This document shows, piece by piece, positions 47,001 through 59,684 of a stretch of DNA of 64,000 nucleotides (positions are counted from its first letter, which is position 1; each line of letters opens with the position of its first letter). The stretch lies in contig BTRK01000003.1 in assembly GCA_036245805.1 (NCBI GenBank), forward strand, positions 28,607,715 to 28,671,714, in the 5' to 3' direction. The notes under the pieces were generated by a model. It worked only from the letters and a program-made list of their open reading frames with translations. It had not been told where the DNA came from and did not search any database. Source of the DNA: Pristionchus mayeri. Lineage: Eukaryota; Nematoda; Chromadorea; Rhabditida; Neodiplogasteridae. A program made the position numbers and the translations under genes.

Positions 47001-50000
47001 CAGCATATCCAATAAGCTGTGCAACTCTCTTTCTGGATGGAAGAGAGAGAGGGAGAAATGGAGGGGCAAAGAGCAGAAGAAGAAGCCCAAATACGCACAT
47101 AGGCCAATCTTCAAAGTGAAACTTCAATCAGCGAGCCAAGTGCTTCACTTCGTCGAGTTTCTACACTGATGACGATTATCGCAGGAATGAAAGCGGGGCC
47201 AGCTCCGGGTAAACACCAGCAGCTATATTTGTCATAGCTAAAACCACGCGTCGCCCCACAGGAAACCATCATTTCCCCTCGAGACGAGCCACGCGGCCGG
47301 AATCGACCGTGAATGAGTACACTTCCGAAGAAATGTTGCCAGCAAAAAGCTATTTTTGCTCTGCATTTGAAAACGTTTGGTACCAAGCAACTCATGAAAA
47401 AGAAGAAAAGGCTGACATTAAACCTGCCTTGATTATCGTTCTCAATAACTTTCTCATAGATGGGAAAGCAGAGCTGATAAGGAAAAAAATCAGACACCAT
47501 ATTCGCTCGCAAGGAGCTACTTCATATGAAAAAACAATGTAAAAAATGCGAGTTGTCGTGACGGCAAAAACTATAAAAATCTAAATATCATCACAGCTTT
47601 CCTCTTAAAACTGAGTAGCGCTCCCGTTGTCTCCTTGCAAGACAAAGGGATAAATGCGAGAAGATAAATGAAAATCACGATTCCAGTCGTAGTAAAGTTG
47701 GGCACTGCCGAATTCATTTGTTACTACAACAGAATCGGATATTTAGCCCGTCGAAGAACACAATATTCAAGGAAAAGGAGGAAGAGGTAGAAGAAGACGA
47801 CAAAACGACGAGAGATATCCGTCGTCATTTTTCTGCATACTCGATCAGTGAGCGGGGACAGGTGAAATAGACTTATCGCGGGGCTGCCGAAGCGAAAAAG
47901 AGCGCAGACTCCAACGGCCCAATCTTCGTTCTCTCCGCTGCTCCGCTTTCGCTAATAACTTCTGAGCATTTGCGCCAGACGATGGTGTCAATCAGTACAA
48001 TCATAGAATCATAACTCCGCGAATAGTATGGAGCCAGTGAAAGCACGGGGTTTTAAAATTCTTCAGCAACATTTAGATCTACGATAAATGCAACTGCCAA
48101 TTATCACTTCCGGCTGATTCGATTCTCTGGTATATAATCAGGTACACCTCCGTGAGACCAGTGAGTAGCTACGGCGAAAACAGCTGATTATCTAAAATTG
48201 GGGCGCTTGACCGAAAAATCGCTCATATTTGCGAAGCGGAAGTAATGGAAGCTAGCCAATCATTACAGTAAAAAGCGCGAAACTTTGTAGGCAGATGTGA
48301 TACTACCCATCAGATTTGCACGTTTGCTCACCTACAAGGCGTCTGATCATACACCATATGAGGATTAATAATTAGATCATCATACGCAGCGATGCCTTCT
48401 CCTAGTGATGCTCTTCAGCGAATCTTCGGCATTAAGCAAATGCCCACTTAGAGAAAGAGAGACAGCGGCAAAAAAAGTAGGAGAGACGAGAGATGAAGAG
48501 AGGCCAAGTCAGGAAGCGGACGAAGGGAGGAAGGGGTAGATCACGCGGCGAGGGTGGAGGATAACGAGAGAGAGGGAGAGATGGAGTCGAATGAACGAAG
48601 AGGAGATGGAAGGAGGAGAAAAGTGCCCAGAAAGTGGATAGACATTCCGGAATCTACTCAACTGACGAACGATGAAGAAGGAGCAGAAGAACTGATGTTA
48701 TCGAGAGTGAGGGTGGATAGCTGTTTCTAGGACTCCGCCTCTCCACCCTCGCCTTACACTCCGTTTCTGACACACACATCTCCATGGCAGCCTCTGTCTC
48801 AACGTCGACGATCCTCTCCCTTCGAGGAAGGTAGGGTCAAAGAAACCGAGAAGAGAACGAAACTCAAGCTAGGAAGCGTTCTAAACGATTCCAATTCACG
48901 AAAATTGGTAGATGAGACTGGTTCTGAACGTTATTGAGGAATGAACCAGATGTACGGGACCACTACATCCCTAGCCACGTCTGGCATCACGTTACACGAT
49001 GATGTCGCCGATTGGCTTAGGGTGAGGGGGCTTCTTCAACGTCAACGTAGAGGCCGAATCTTGTTGGATCACGCCACTAATCTACCAGTGCATTCAAGAA
49101 AAAATTGGCGCAGACAGAGTCAGTCCTTGGTACTATTGGAAGCATTAAGTTTGTATACAAAAAGCCTGTACTTATGGTAAATGGGTCTACTTTTGAAACA
49201 CTTTGCGCATCTCTCTGTACACAGCGTTTGAAATTAAGATGCACTTACCGTAGTTCGAACTCTTGGAATGAGATGCTAGTCCTCCACCTTGTATCAACAA
49301 CAAGTCGAATAACAAGCACTCGGGATATTGCTCATTAGTGGTCGAGTTTCACTTGAGAGTAGCGCTATCCACCCTCATTATTTCTTGTGCGAGTAAGAAA
49401 TCATGCGACTCTATATTGCAAAACAAATAGTACTCTCACACAAACGGCAATACGGTAAGCGATCACGATTGTGGTCGCTGTGATAGAATCGACTGGGGCG
49501 AGAAGAAGAGGGCGAATCAGCACAGAGTGCTGGGTAAGCTCTCCACTACATCAACAGGCGTTTTCTTTCTCGACGCACGCAGGTAATCTCACCTCATCAG
49601 CGGTGAGTGTGTCCGTTCCGCCAGAGAGGCCCGCCTGAGCTCCAATCACGGCAAAGCGAAAGGTATCTATGCGCATGCAAGGGCTCTATGCGCAAAGCTC
49701 ATAGATTTCTGGGCGTTTGAGATCCCGACAAGTATGACTAGTCCACATATCGAGTGGGCAAGTATCCGAGGTTCTCTGGAGCCCATATACAATACTCACA
49801 AGTCAGACCAGCGGACAAGGAGTGAGAGATCGCGAGTCGAAAAGATCGAGAATCGTACATCATTACCAATGCGTATGTACTCGACCAGCCGTTGCTTTTA
49901 CCACTAACTCCTTCGCTATTACAGCTCCAGAGACTACTGATCGTCGAAGTGTGAACAGGCTTCGCCGTCGTATAAATACAAGAGAATATAATTACGAGAA

Positions 50001-53000
50001 TGTAGCTGTCCTTAATCAGGCGTACTGTAGCGAGAATCGGAACACCAAATTACAAGGAGGAAGTTGTATGGGCGCAAACAAGACGCTATATTCGGATTCT
50101 CTACTAGTCTGGAATACGGTGAAACTCATTAAAAGGTCCAGAGAGAACTGCGGGCATGTCTGGTCTGGAAGAAACTCTCACGACGGATGAAAACAGAGAT
50201 CGAGCACTGGCATCTCTTCACATGAGATTATCGCCCCTCCCCCTTCTCCTCCCTCGCAAGTCCCCACCCTCGCTTTCCCTTACCAACCAAACAGACTCAT
50301 CACTGCACATCAAAAGCACGAGTTTTTTGACTATACAGATTAGATCAGGATGAATAAACGCAATCTATGACCTCTCCTCTAGACCCGCAAAAGGTCACTC
50401 GTGCGGATAAAGCGCCTCAGGCAGCATGAGCGCAGTGCAATTCAGAGAAACATAGCTCTCTGAGCTGTCTTTTCCGGCGCGAAAGTTCCGAGAAGAGGGT
50501 AGCCAGGCGGGCCGATTCAGACACGACACGTACTCGCCTCCCACAGGAAGATGATTATGTCTCCACGACCGGAATATGAACAGCATTTTGAGCACGAAAG
50601 AGGAGACAGGGAAGAAGGAAAGCGGCGTTGAAATCTAAGATCGCTACTAGAACGTGTACGAAAACACGAGACAGAGTGTGAGAACAGATCTTCTCTGATT
50701 CGAACAAGAACTGTGGTAAAGTGCAAGAGTCACATTCGCAGAAGGATCTGAAGTGTGCCTAGGTCCTTTACTTGCTCGTTATTATCTCCTATTCATCTTC
50801 GTCGCTTTTTTCTCAACCGCTTTCATTGTGTTGTCAACTCCTTGTTGAAGAAAGGAAGTCGAGTCATCGCCGCGAATCAATAATTCAGCACCTCCTTGCC
50901 CATCACTCCAGTCGCTCCTTCTCGCACAATCACAAACTACCACTTTTCCTAGCTATACAAGGGGAACGAAATTAAAGGAAAAAATGTTGCGCGTTTGAGG
51001 CATATGCGAACAGAGACAGCAACAAATTATTATGGAACAAGCATTTGCAATGTGTTAATGCACCCGATGGCGGCGCAGAAAAACACAGTAATGCAACTGA
51101 TCAATGATTACAAGCGGGGCTACAAATTACTGCTTGATCGCGTGAGCGAAATTTGCAAGCTCTTCTTCTAATCTCCACCCTCAACTTCTCTAGTTTCTCT
51201 GTACGAAAACATCCGGCTTTAAAGAGGAGAAAGACAGAAAATGGGCAGAGCAAAGCGGGGATTGACTTGTTCGCCTTCATAGCTTAACCCTGTTTTCCCT
51301 TCGTCGCTGCCCTCAGGTAGCACTCCACCCTCAGCCATGTTTTGTGCCTGTGAGTACTGAGAGAGTTAAGAGAGACAGGTATGAGAGAGCCAAAGACCTG
51401 GTAAACAGCCTTCCACATTCAGACAAGCTCACGCAGAGTAAGTAATGACCTGACCCTCTCTTTCTCTGCCTGTCCGAGTTGACATGGAAAATAAGCAGAT
51501 CATTGCTCACAGAGGTCCTCGGAATCATAATGCAGACAAAACACGAATGTTCTCCTAGTGACCATACAAACAAGGGTAAGCATACGGTAGCATGCTACAC
51601 AGATCGATCCCATGCCCACGCGCAATGGAAGGCAATTGAGAGATCGGGCAGCATACGGAAATCGCAAAAATTTCCTATCGTTATTATCTGCATTTCCTAC
51701 ATGTGAATTCTTTGGGTATATCAATTTCCGATTTCGAGTACCGGAAAGGTGGGTGAGAAGCTTCGATGGAACAGAAAGCTATGGAATCGGAGAGAAAGAT
51801 AAATCATGGCCTCTTCCCAGGGCACATAGACAAAAGGGCGAAGAAGTGGGAGTCATATAAAAAGGGCGATAGTCACGCTAATGATATCCACTCGATAGAC
51901 TACCTCCACCCTCACCATTTAATTAATTGAAGCGTATATTTTCCCATATCCACGAGTTTTCATAAAATTGTGTGAACGAGTTGATTGAGAAAAATGGGTG
52001 AAGCCGTTCATGGGAATCTCCGACAAATAGCGCTGGATGTTCGGGGATTTGCACATCTCGAATTTCATAATTTGATTCGATGATTGATGTCGTCAAATGG
52101 AGAGCCAAAGTGGTAGATGCAATCAGAGATTTGCTTTCGCGAGGATGCCCCAATACTTCCTGTATTTTTTTCATATTGAGACAAGAACCGACTCAATTGA
52201 TAATAATTCAGGAAGAGATCATCGGAACCAAAATGCCTCTATGGGTGCGAACCAATATTGAGAGGAAATACTATCATTAAGATCGCTCGAGATGGGTACA
52301 TTTGGCAATAAGCGCAATAATCTCCCCATAGGAACTGGCTTCTTTTCAATTACGCACTAGTCCTGTGATCATGTCAATAAAATCTCACACGCGTACTAAG
52401 CCGAATCTATTCACTTAATGAGCTGTCGGAAATACAGGATCACTAGAAAAAGCTCTTGATAAGATATGACAGGGACTTCCGATTAGTGTACTTCATCAAG
52501 AAAAGCGAAGATCTTATAAGAATGTCCTTATGTTCCCCAATTTCGGAAACTTAAAAAATATAGAAACAAGTAGGGGTATCTATGCCAGATTCTATGGACT
52601 CAGGCTCCATGAAGTATCAACGAAGTCAGCAAGGGCCGAGATTATTTAATTAGAGAAGACAAACCACCAAAATTCTACAATCACTACTATTGATCATTCC
52701 ACAACATCCATATATAAAATATACATTGTATTTGTATCACAGCACGGATTATACAATTGAGACCTTAGTAAGGAACCACACGAATATAACAATATCCCCC
52801 CCCCCTCTTTCTTGTAATATTAATTTACGAGTATATGCATTTTTCTCTATATCTTCCATCTCAAGAAACCAATTTAGAACTCAAAGATATTTTTCTAAAT
52901 ATCATCTACGGCAACACCGAATATCCACATATTCTCTCCAATTTAATTTCTGATCAACCATTTCATAAGCGTGGTTCACTCAGTGATGGGTGAGAGGTGA

Positions 53001-56000
53001 AACGAGCTCACCTATAGCTGGGCCTCCTGTTGAGTTGTTCCCTCCGCCGTCGGGCCTCGTCCTCGGACAAGACCTCCTCGTGACCCGACGGCTGCAATTT
53101 GCGATTTATATATTTTAATAAACTAAAATAAATTATTTAATGGACCTTAGCAGTGCCTGCAGCTAACTTTTTTCTCGTAATGTTAACGACATTTTCCCGA
53201 TTTTTTAAAGTTTATACGAACAAGAGGAGTTAGTAAAAGACATGCAACCCAATCCACACCTTGCTGAAGAGTATCTTCAGACTGTCTGCGTATCCTCCCG
53301 ACATTCCCATCATCCCCAGTCCACGAGTGGTCGTCATCGCAGCGACTGGAGTTGCTCCTGATCCTCCTGGCGACGCTGATGATGAGGACGACGAGGCGGA
53401 GTAAGGCGCGCCCTCCGCCTCACCCAGTCCTGCATTGACACCCCTGTCTCTTCGTTTCACGAATTATCCTGCTCCGACAAACTATGCTTCTCCAGTCAGT
53501 CATCGATACACACAATCAACCGCCTATTCCGACCGGTCAATCTCGCTTTGATTGATATAGAATATTCCACATAAACACCAGAAGGAGAATGAAGGCCGGT
53601 CGGATCGGCGGTTGGCACGACATTGCATGCAGACCTGCAGCTGAGAAGGGCGAGTCGGGCGCAAGGGGAGCCGTGAACAGCGTGGCTGCAGAGGTCGTCG
53701 CAGGAGAGTCCAGCTCTGCTGCTCGGGTCGCAATTGAAGAAGAAAGGCAGTCCGATCGATGCGGATTGCTGAAGGAAGCCAAACGGTCAAGGAGACAAAT
53801 CACGGTATACGGAACGGAGGTAATATTCGAGATGCAAACGAGAGGGAATTTAGCACATGAGATAATATGTACTGATTCGAATTGATAGAGGGGACAGAGA
53901 CAAGGAATGGCTGTTTCTTTCTCGAATGATGATTCAACGTCTTCCCTTCTCGCCTATCACTCATCATCATGCATGGAAGGAAGGAGACGAAAATGCCACA
54001 ACGTGACTAGGAAGAAGAATGAGTTTAGCGTGTATGGAGATGTGTAATGCTCGATCGGCAGGTGAGGATTAGTGATGAATGGTAAACAAGGTAAGCAAGA
54101 GATCAGAAAATGGGAGATTAATTTGAGATCGAAGCGCGCTCACTGCATGAAGAAGTTGGCAGATTCGTAAAATGCCCCTAACGACGAAAAATGGATTCAT
54201 TCCATCCGCGACGACAGATGAATCGCAACGTCTACCAACCAGGAAGAAGGAATACATTTATTCAAAGGGAAAAGATAAGTATATGAAGCGCGCTTCAATT
54301 CGGAATTTGCTAATTATTGCCATTTATGGCCCACCCCAGAATATGAAATACAGACTGTTACCTTCCAGGAGCTGCGTTTTCGACATAAATCAGTGAACGA
54401 GTGGAAAATTGTAATATTGCAATGCGATGTTCAATCAGATTCGCTTCACGTGATATTCCCTTATCTCATCCCGTTCTACGCCATCACTAATCTCGATGCA
54501 TTTACGTAATAACGCTCTTCCTGCATCTCTCAGAGCAGATGCTCTTCCGGCAATTAAGATGATCTCAAAGGTTTCTCGATTTCGGAGCAGCCTGATGAAA
54601 AGCTCGCTTATCATTGAGACTAATTAATAAGAAGAACTTTCCGCCCACTCCCACTCATCGGCAATCACAAGTTTGCAGGAAGTGCCACACGCGCTGCATT
54701 GCTCACACCTCACAAGACCAATTAGCAAATCATCAACTTCTCAAGTCTCGTCCCTATCGTATCCGTTTTTCATAGAGACCTCGAAATTTGTCCATTTCTT
54801 CGCTCACATACTCCAAAAAGCAATTACAATTTGGCAGCTGCCCTTTCGAAGAAATTCTCGTTTTGAGGCAGCCTTCCATCTAGCATTAGCAGGTACCCAC
54901 GCGCAGCGCTCAAATCTCGCTCACAGAGGCAACTGATACGGCTCAACTTTCCAACAAACAACTTTATAAGGAATAGGGTGAAAGAAAAAATATAAGAAAA
55001 AAATTGAAAGGACAACAAATTCAGGAGGAGGAGGATGATGACTTCTCGACAGTGTGAATATAAATTTGAGAAGGGCAGGCGCGCGGATTGGAGGAGAGTA
55101 GTGGAAAGCGAGAAGCTACGGAAGACGCGGGGGAGAAAAACGGGAGACGACTGCGAGATTTGCGATGCATACCTAATAGGAAAGCGCCGATGAATGAAGG
55201 AGGAAAGCAGGAAATTTGTTTGTATGAGCAGCCGAGATTTACACTCGTGAATTTACAGAGTAGAGTGGCGGCTGAAATAAGATACGCCGCTGACAGGAGA
55301 GCGGAGAAGAGAGAGGCTGGGAGAAGAATCAGAACCAGAGAAAGAAACGAGAGAAACGCAAGAGCCTGCGCAGAAGGAAACCAAAGATATCAAAGCAAGG
55401 CCAACAGATTAAAGACCAGTCTTCAGTTATCTTTCAGTGGACGACAAAAATGAATAACCTCTTGGAACAAATGGCGATACTAAGTGCTTCAGTTAATCTT
55501 GCACACTTTGAGCACAGAATTCACGAAGATGATTCAATTCGTACGCACATGAGCGCCAATTATCTGCTCAGATACGCAATATGCAATTTGGAGAGCGTGC
55601 GAGAGATCTATCACAAGGCAGAGGAAGTGAGAAAAGAGTTAGCGATCAGCTGAGAGGAGAAGGAGGACTGTTAATCAATACTGAGAGAACGGAAGCCGGA
55701 CCGTGGCCTAGAGACTGCCTTCATCCAGATAAAAGTTCCCCCGAGATTGGCCGGAGTCGACAGCAAAAGACTACGCAGCACGAGCGCAGTCATATGCATT
55801 AGGTAGATGAGGAATATGAGGAAACCTGCAATGTGGATAGAGAAGAGAAAGAACGAGAAGAGAGAGAAGAGAAGAGAACCGCAGAGATTTCATATCAAGC
55901 CTGCTGCTTTGATTCTCAAGGAGAAAACAGGACATTTCACTAAATAAATAGACGTCATTATTGATGGAGAAAAACGGTGATGACGTAATACGCACAAGGC

Positions 56001-59000
56001 ATTCCGAAAATCATCATGACATCTGGTTGCACCAGCAACAGGAAAAGCGACAGGGGATGACTGCATTATTCAGCGTTGGAACCATCTAGATGCTTTAAGA
56101 GGCAGAGTGATGAAGGAGTGAGAGAGTGCAGAGTGGAGAGTTGGATGCGGAAGGAGAGGGTAGAGGATGAATTTCTAGCGATTCACACCACACGCAAGGA
56201 GGAAATGGAATAAGTGCGAAGTAGAGCAACTAGCCAGTAGAAGGAGAGAATGAAGAAAGATAAGTGAGAAAAGATGTTTGGAAAAACGATGAATGAATGG
56301 CGTTCAATTCCGAGATATGGGAAATCCAGAAGCAATCAATGATAGTGAGCAATTGAATCCGAAAGAGAAATTCGCGTAGGAAATTTCGAATAAGTGCCGA
56401 GACAGCTGAATTGGGAGGAATTCTCACTACATTTATCTAGTATTTCCGATTTCTCATTCGCTCAGCTAATGTTTACTGCAGTCGTCTATTCAAGCCATTA
56501 TTCACGCTGCACATTCTAGAAAATATCCTGCATAAACTGCGCATTATGTGTCAAAAATTGCAATCAACTGTGCAGAGCTACCTTCTTAGAAGGGATGCTA
56601 AGGTAAGTCGATGTATCGCACACTGTTTGCACGCAGATAAAATAGAAAAATTAAAACAAAAGTCAGGAGATATGACGTGGAAATAGCAGAATCTATCTAA
56701 TTAGTATCGGTGAGAACAAGCAGGATACAGTGAGGAATGCGAAAACAGTGGATAGGGGAGAAACGATATATCGAATGGATACAAGCCTATGTATGAGAAC
56801 GGGAAGCCAGTCAGCAGCACGTGGGGCTATGAATAAAACGGCGTTACTGCACTGGCTCCTCTGCTTCTTTCGCCTCTTCCGTTTAATCGTAATAGCCTCG
56901 ACTCTTTCCCAATGGCGCCTCCTATATATTTCCTGATCGCTTCCTATGCTGCCTCTGGCCATATTCCTTTTATAACTTCGTTTGATATCTTCGCTACTCC
57001 CCGCTCTACGTCAATGAGTGACAGATTCTGAGAAAAAAGCTCGTAAGTTCTAGTTACAATATAATTGCTTGTACTCAATGGGAAACAGACGACAAGCATC
57101 TGATGAGAATCTAATGAATGGGAATGGAGGAATGAGGCTGCAACCAAAAAGGGAAGGAAGACGATTGGATTACGTAAGAATTAGAGCAACGATGATGAAC
57201 AAAGGACGGATTATTAGAAACGTTGGAGCAATTTCTGTGAGATTGGGGATCTTGCCAAGGAATACTACATCAAGAGAGATTGAAGAGAGCAGGATTGGAC
57301 AACATGAAATAACGATCTACAACGAAAGGTCGACGTGCTCGACTATTTGAGAAGGAAAGCTGAACAAAGAATGTGAGGGAAAAGAGAAAAGAGGTTCAGA
57401 GAATACAGTGTAATAACACTATTCAACAGAGGGCGACTGTGTACTCAAAAATTTCCACGAGCCAGTAGATCAGTTTTTTAGAAAATAAATTTTAAAAATG
57501 AGGTGGAACTCTACGTACGTACCCGCAATAGACCGGGATCATTAAATGATCAACGTTCCAATCGTATCAGTCGACGATTGATCCCAATGAGAGTAGTGGA
57601 TAATCCGAGGAGCGGAACACAATCGATAAGCAGGATAACAACGAACTGGGGAAGCCAAATGAATAGCACAGAATTGAATGAGAAAAGCGCTACCAAAGGG
57701 CAGTTTGAGCCTGAAAACAAGTGAGAAGAGAACGTGAGGCCAGCTACCGACTTCGAATTCACTCAAGAAAATAGATTTGATCACGCATAAAGTAGAATGT
57801 TTAAAATCTGAATGTAAACGGCAAGGAAGAACAAACACCGAGTGCGAGCCAAACGCAGTTGAAAAGGCAAGCGAGCTCTACTTTCCCTCTCCCTCCTCCA
57901 TAGCTCTCTCTCCTTCCTCTCTTTTCTTCTCCTTCTCCTTCTACCTCCGCATTCTACCTTTCCCAGCCAAGCGCGTCGCCGAGACTTCTACTAAGAGAGC
58001 GGGGGAAGAAGGCGCGCTTTCGTGAAGGGGTGAATACCTTAACATCCACAAGAATACGCGCAAACCGAGCCTCAGAGGCGCGGAAAAATCCCTGGCTTAC
58101 TAGAGAGTAGAAGGGAGGAGATCTTAGGCATCAGACGACAGTCGAGAGTTCGAGCGAAAGGAAGAGACGCAGTCTCGAGCATGAAACGACCGGAATCGGG
58201 CGGATAAACGAGAGAAGGGAAGAGTAGAGAGAGCAACGACATTCTCCTCCTCTTCCTCCTACTGCTCCACTCATCTCGGTTTTCCTCTCCTCTTCCCATC
58301 TTTATCTGCCCTTTTATCCACTCTTCTCCTTGCCTGCCGTGTAGTGTTGTCTGATGGAGAGAGGGTATGCGAAAGGGAGAGAGCCATTTCGCCTCGCCGC
58401 TTAGTCTTCCGAGGGAAGGCATCCGGAAAGACAGATGGGCAACAAGGGCCCGAGATCTATTCCAGAACCACCTTATTCTCAACTGAATTGAGATAGGGAA
58501 GCGTACACAAAGAAGCCTCCAGTGTATTAGAAAAAAAGCGAGAAATATTGAATGACAATTGGAAAGTGTGCGCAAGGAGGCGTCCTAATTGGGTACACAG
58601 CTGCTATTTATAACAAACGAGGATATAAATGTGATTGAGGATTTCCCATGAGAGTCAATGGCATATCATGCCTCCATTTCTCACCGCACACGAAACAAGA
58701 GATAGCGCGAAAGGAGAGAATGAGTCAGATTGTGGTATGGCACGAAACGAAATTCTTTCGAACAACACCGAATGCCCGCCTACAGGTTCTATTGCATTTC
58801 TAATCATGCGTCGTGAGCTGACATCGCATGTCACCCTTCAGTCATTGCACTCTCCACTCCCGAACAGAAGGACAACAAATGAAAAGGAGAGTGGGAATTA
58901 TGAGAAGAAAACAGCAGTAATTGGTAGTTGAACCTTATGCATCAAAGATCTTTTTCTGTGGTTCTCAGTCTTGTTAGTCCGTTACAGAAGATTAACTTAA

Positions 59001-59384
59001 TTTTCATCTTTAATCAGATAATGAAAATTGTGGCTTATCATATATCTCTATCACGGTCGCGGATGGGAGAGACACGCCGATGAGCGAAAGCGAATTGGAT
59101 AGGTTAGAGAGACAGAGCGGAAAGAAAAACGAGGCGGAACGAGTTCCTCGCCTCTTAATTCCACCCCGGAGCACCATTTGGCAGAGAATAATTAGCAACT
59201 ACGTTCAGTTTGACTGATCTAACCTCCTACCTCCTTATTTCACGCACTGCTACTTTCACAGACATAGTTTGATAGTTTGCACTCATAGTTTGCTACAGAC
59301 ACTGTTTTGGTTCTGCATATTACCGTAGTCGGTCAAGTGAAAAATACTCGCCTGGAGTCCATCGTGGAGGTCGTCCGGGTCCAT
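32004..59384 (-). CDS. crh-1: CREB-family bZIP transcription factor with KID domain, 13 exons, 430 aa
   Basis: cAMP/Ca2+-responsive activator that binds CRE sites as a dimer. Exons: 59348-59384, 53260-53429, 53012-53091, 40550-40665, 39865-39914, 39543-39672, 39433-39485, 37098-37173, 36706-36774, 33763-33987, 32898-32966, 32590-32687, 32004-32123; 1,293 nt in one consistent frame. The KID motif REQLNRRPSYRMILKDLE is split between exons 3 and 4; its Ser is about residue 94 in a PKA site (RRPS). A glycine/glutamine/serine-rich activation region follows. The basic region RKRQVRLLKNREAAKECRRK and the zipper start KEYVKCLENRVAVLENQNK are almost identical to human CREB1; the zipper ends KALKELYCRKEKSDM. 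Exons at 36706, 33763 and 32898 are multiples of three and could be skipped. The first exon is the weakest part: it is reached by a GTATTT donor at 59347. A GC donor at 59351 is also possible, and an alternative first exon lies at 53635-53803. Confidence 0.92.
33152..33159. promoter_or_regulatory. Consensus CRE palindrome in a CREB intron
   Basis: TGACGTCA, the full CREB binding site, in the intron between the exons at 32898 and 33763. A single 8-mer is expected about once by chance in a window this size, so function is only a possibility. Confidence 0.35.
34394..34411. repeat. GGAT tetranucleotide microsatellite
   Basis: Four to five tandem GGAT units in a CREB intron, next to a 400-base purine-rich stretch (34610-35060). 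Nothing else is recognisable in the 33988-36705 intron. Confidence 0.8.
37700..37707. promoter_or_regulatory. Second consensus CRE palindrome in a CREB intron
   Basis: TGACGTCA in the intron between the exons at 37098 and 39433. Together with 33152-33159 it gives two full CREs inside the CREB gene. Confidence 0.35.
41898..42284 (-). CDS. Candidate 128-aa serine/alanine-rich ORF within the CREB intron
   Basis: A single frame runs from an ATG at 42284 to TGA at 41898. It has codon use like the neighbouring CREB exons (GC-rich third positions) and a composition unlike random ORFs: DLAAALITSAASSSVSAVGS, RSSSFTALLPRANSSGSLLG and a C-terminal helical stretch YAQLHSVLQQYEQTQRVLGE. It is on the CREB strand, between KID exons 3 and 4. 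No good 3' splice site joins it to upstream exons in the right frame: a TTCCAG site at 42395 is followed by an in-frame TGA. It could be a small intronic gene, a terminal exon of an unseen transcript, or a spurious frame. I do not recognise a family. Confidence 0.35.
   Translation of the reverse strand: MISGIGGGANESTMSPFGLCGTNGDLAAALITSAASSSVSAVGSPASMASLLLNGRHPAPMQRSSSFTALLPRANSSGSLLGGSVGSPLGPLGSATTPSYAQLHSVLQQYEQTQRVLGELSRQSSLNQ
46408..46423. promoter_or_regulatory. 16-bp palindrome with two CRE half-sites
   Basis: TTGACGTAAACGTCAA inside the large CREB intron. The two TGACGT half-sites face each other with a two-base overlap spacing unlike the standard CRE, so bZIP binding is a guess. Confidence 0.3.
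53430..59347. other. 5.9-kb first intron of CREB
   Basis: Mostly purine-rich on the plus strand (pyrimidine-rich in the transcript), with long low-complexity open frames near 55088 and 57069 that do not look coding. It contains the candidate alternative first exon at 53635-53803. No transposon or RNA gene is evident. Confidence 0.55.
53635..53803 (-). other. Candidate alternative first coding exon of CREB
   Basis: An ATG at 53803 opens a frame through SNPHRSDCLSSSIATRAAEL and TSAATLFTAPLAPDSPFSAA to a CTGCAG/GTCTGC junction at 53635. The 169 nt leave one base, which fits the two leading bases of the exon at 53260-53429 and yields a glycine before LGEAEG. The serine/alanine/proline-rich composition resembles an activation domain. 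The donor is weak. It would give CREB a different N-terminus from the 59348-59384 exon. Confidence 0.4.
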
Positions 59385-59420
59385 CCCAAAACTGCACGCC
59401 AGTGCAGTGTGATTCTATCT
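59385..59420 (-). promoter_or_regulatory. CREB 5' UTR and probable trans-splice acceptor
   Basis: A strong TTTCCTTTGCAG 3' splice site ends at 59419, 34 nt before the CREB ATG. No coding exon upstream is evident, so a spliced-leader acceptor or a non-coding first exon is likely. Confidence 0.45.
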
Positions 59421-59581
59421 GCAAAGGAAACAATGAAGGGGCATAATGGATAAAATTTCTGATACGGATCTTTCCATCCAATATATTTTACAATATTTCC
59501 TCCCTCTTAGAAAGATCAACTTCACTAAATAATGTAAGGGTCAACTCAGTATGAATTGGAAATAATTGGGTTTCGCTACGT

Positions 59582-59684
59582 ACGATCTAAACAAATTGCC
59601 AAGTCAAACGAGGATAATTTATTATAATCATCGAACGATCTAAACAAATTGTCAAATCAAACGATTATAATTTATTATAATCAT
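59582..59684. repeat. Tandem duplication, 53-bp unit, two copies
   Basis: The unit starting ACGATCTAAACAAATTG occurs at 59582-59634 and again from 59635 with a few substitutions. It lies in the CREB-HEXIM spacer (59421-61003), which shows no other gene. Confidence 0.85.

Larger units (their letters stand above)
40666..53011. other. 12.3-kb CREB intron splitting the KID motif
   Basis: The intron lies between the exon ending RRPSY and the exon starting with the rest of that arginine codon and MILKDLE. It contains one candidate ORF (41898-42284, minus), a 16-bp palindrome with two CRE half-sites (46408-46423), a C-tract near 52797, and no recognisable transposon, tRNA or further exon chain. Several plus-strand frames of 100-140 codons are in purine-rich, low-complexity DNA and look like chance. 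Confidence 0.6.

Noticed and set aside
55088..55453. 121-codon plus-strand frame rich in Arg, Glu and Lys
   Set aside because: Reflects the GA-rich strand; no codon-use contrast or homology seen.
58072..58575. 167-codon minus-strand open frame
   Set aside because: Arginine/serine-rich low-complexity frame in purine-biased DNA; no family resemblance and no partner exons.
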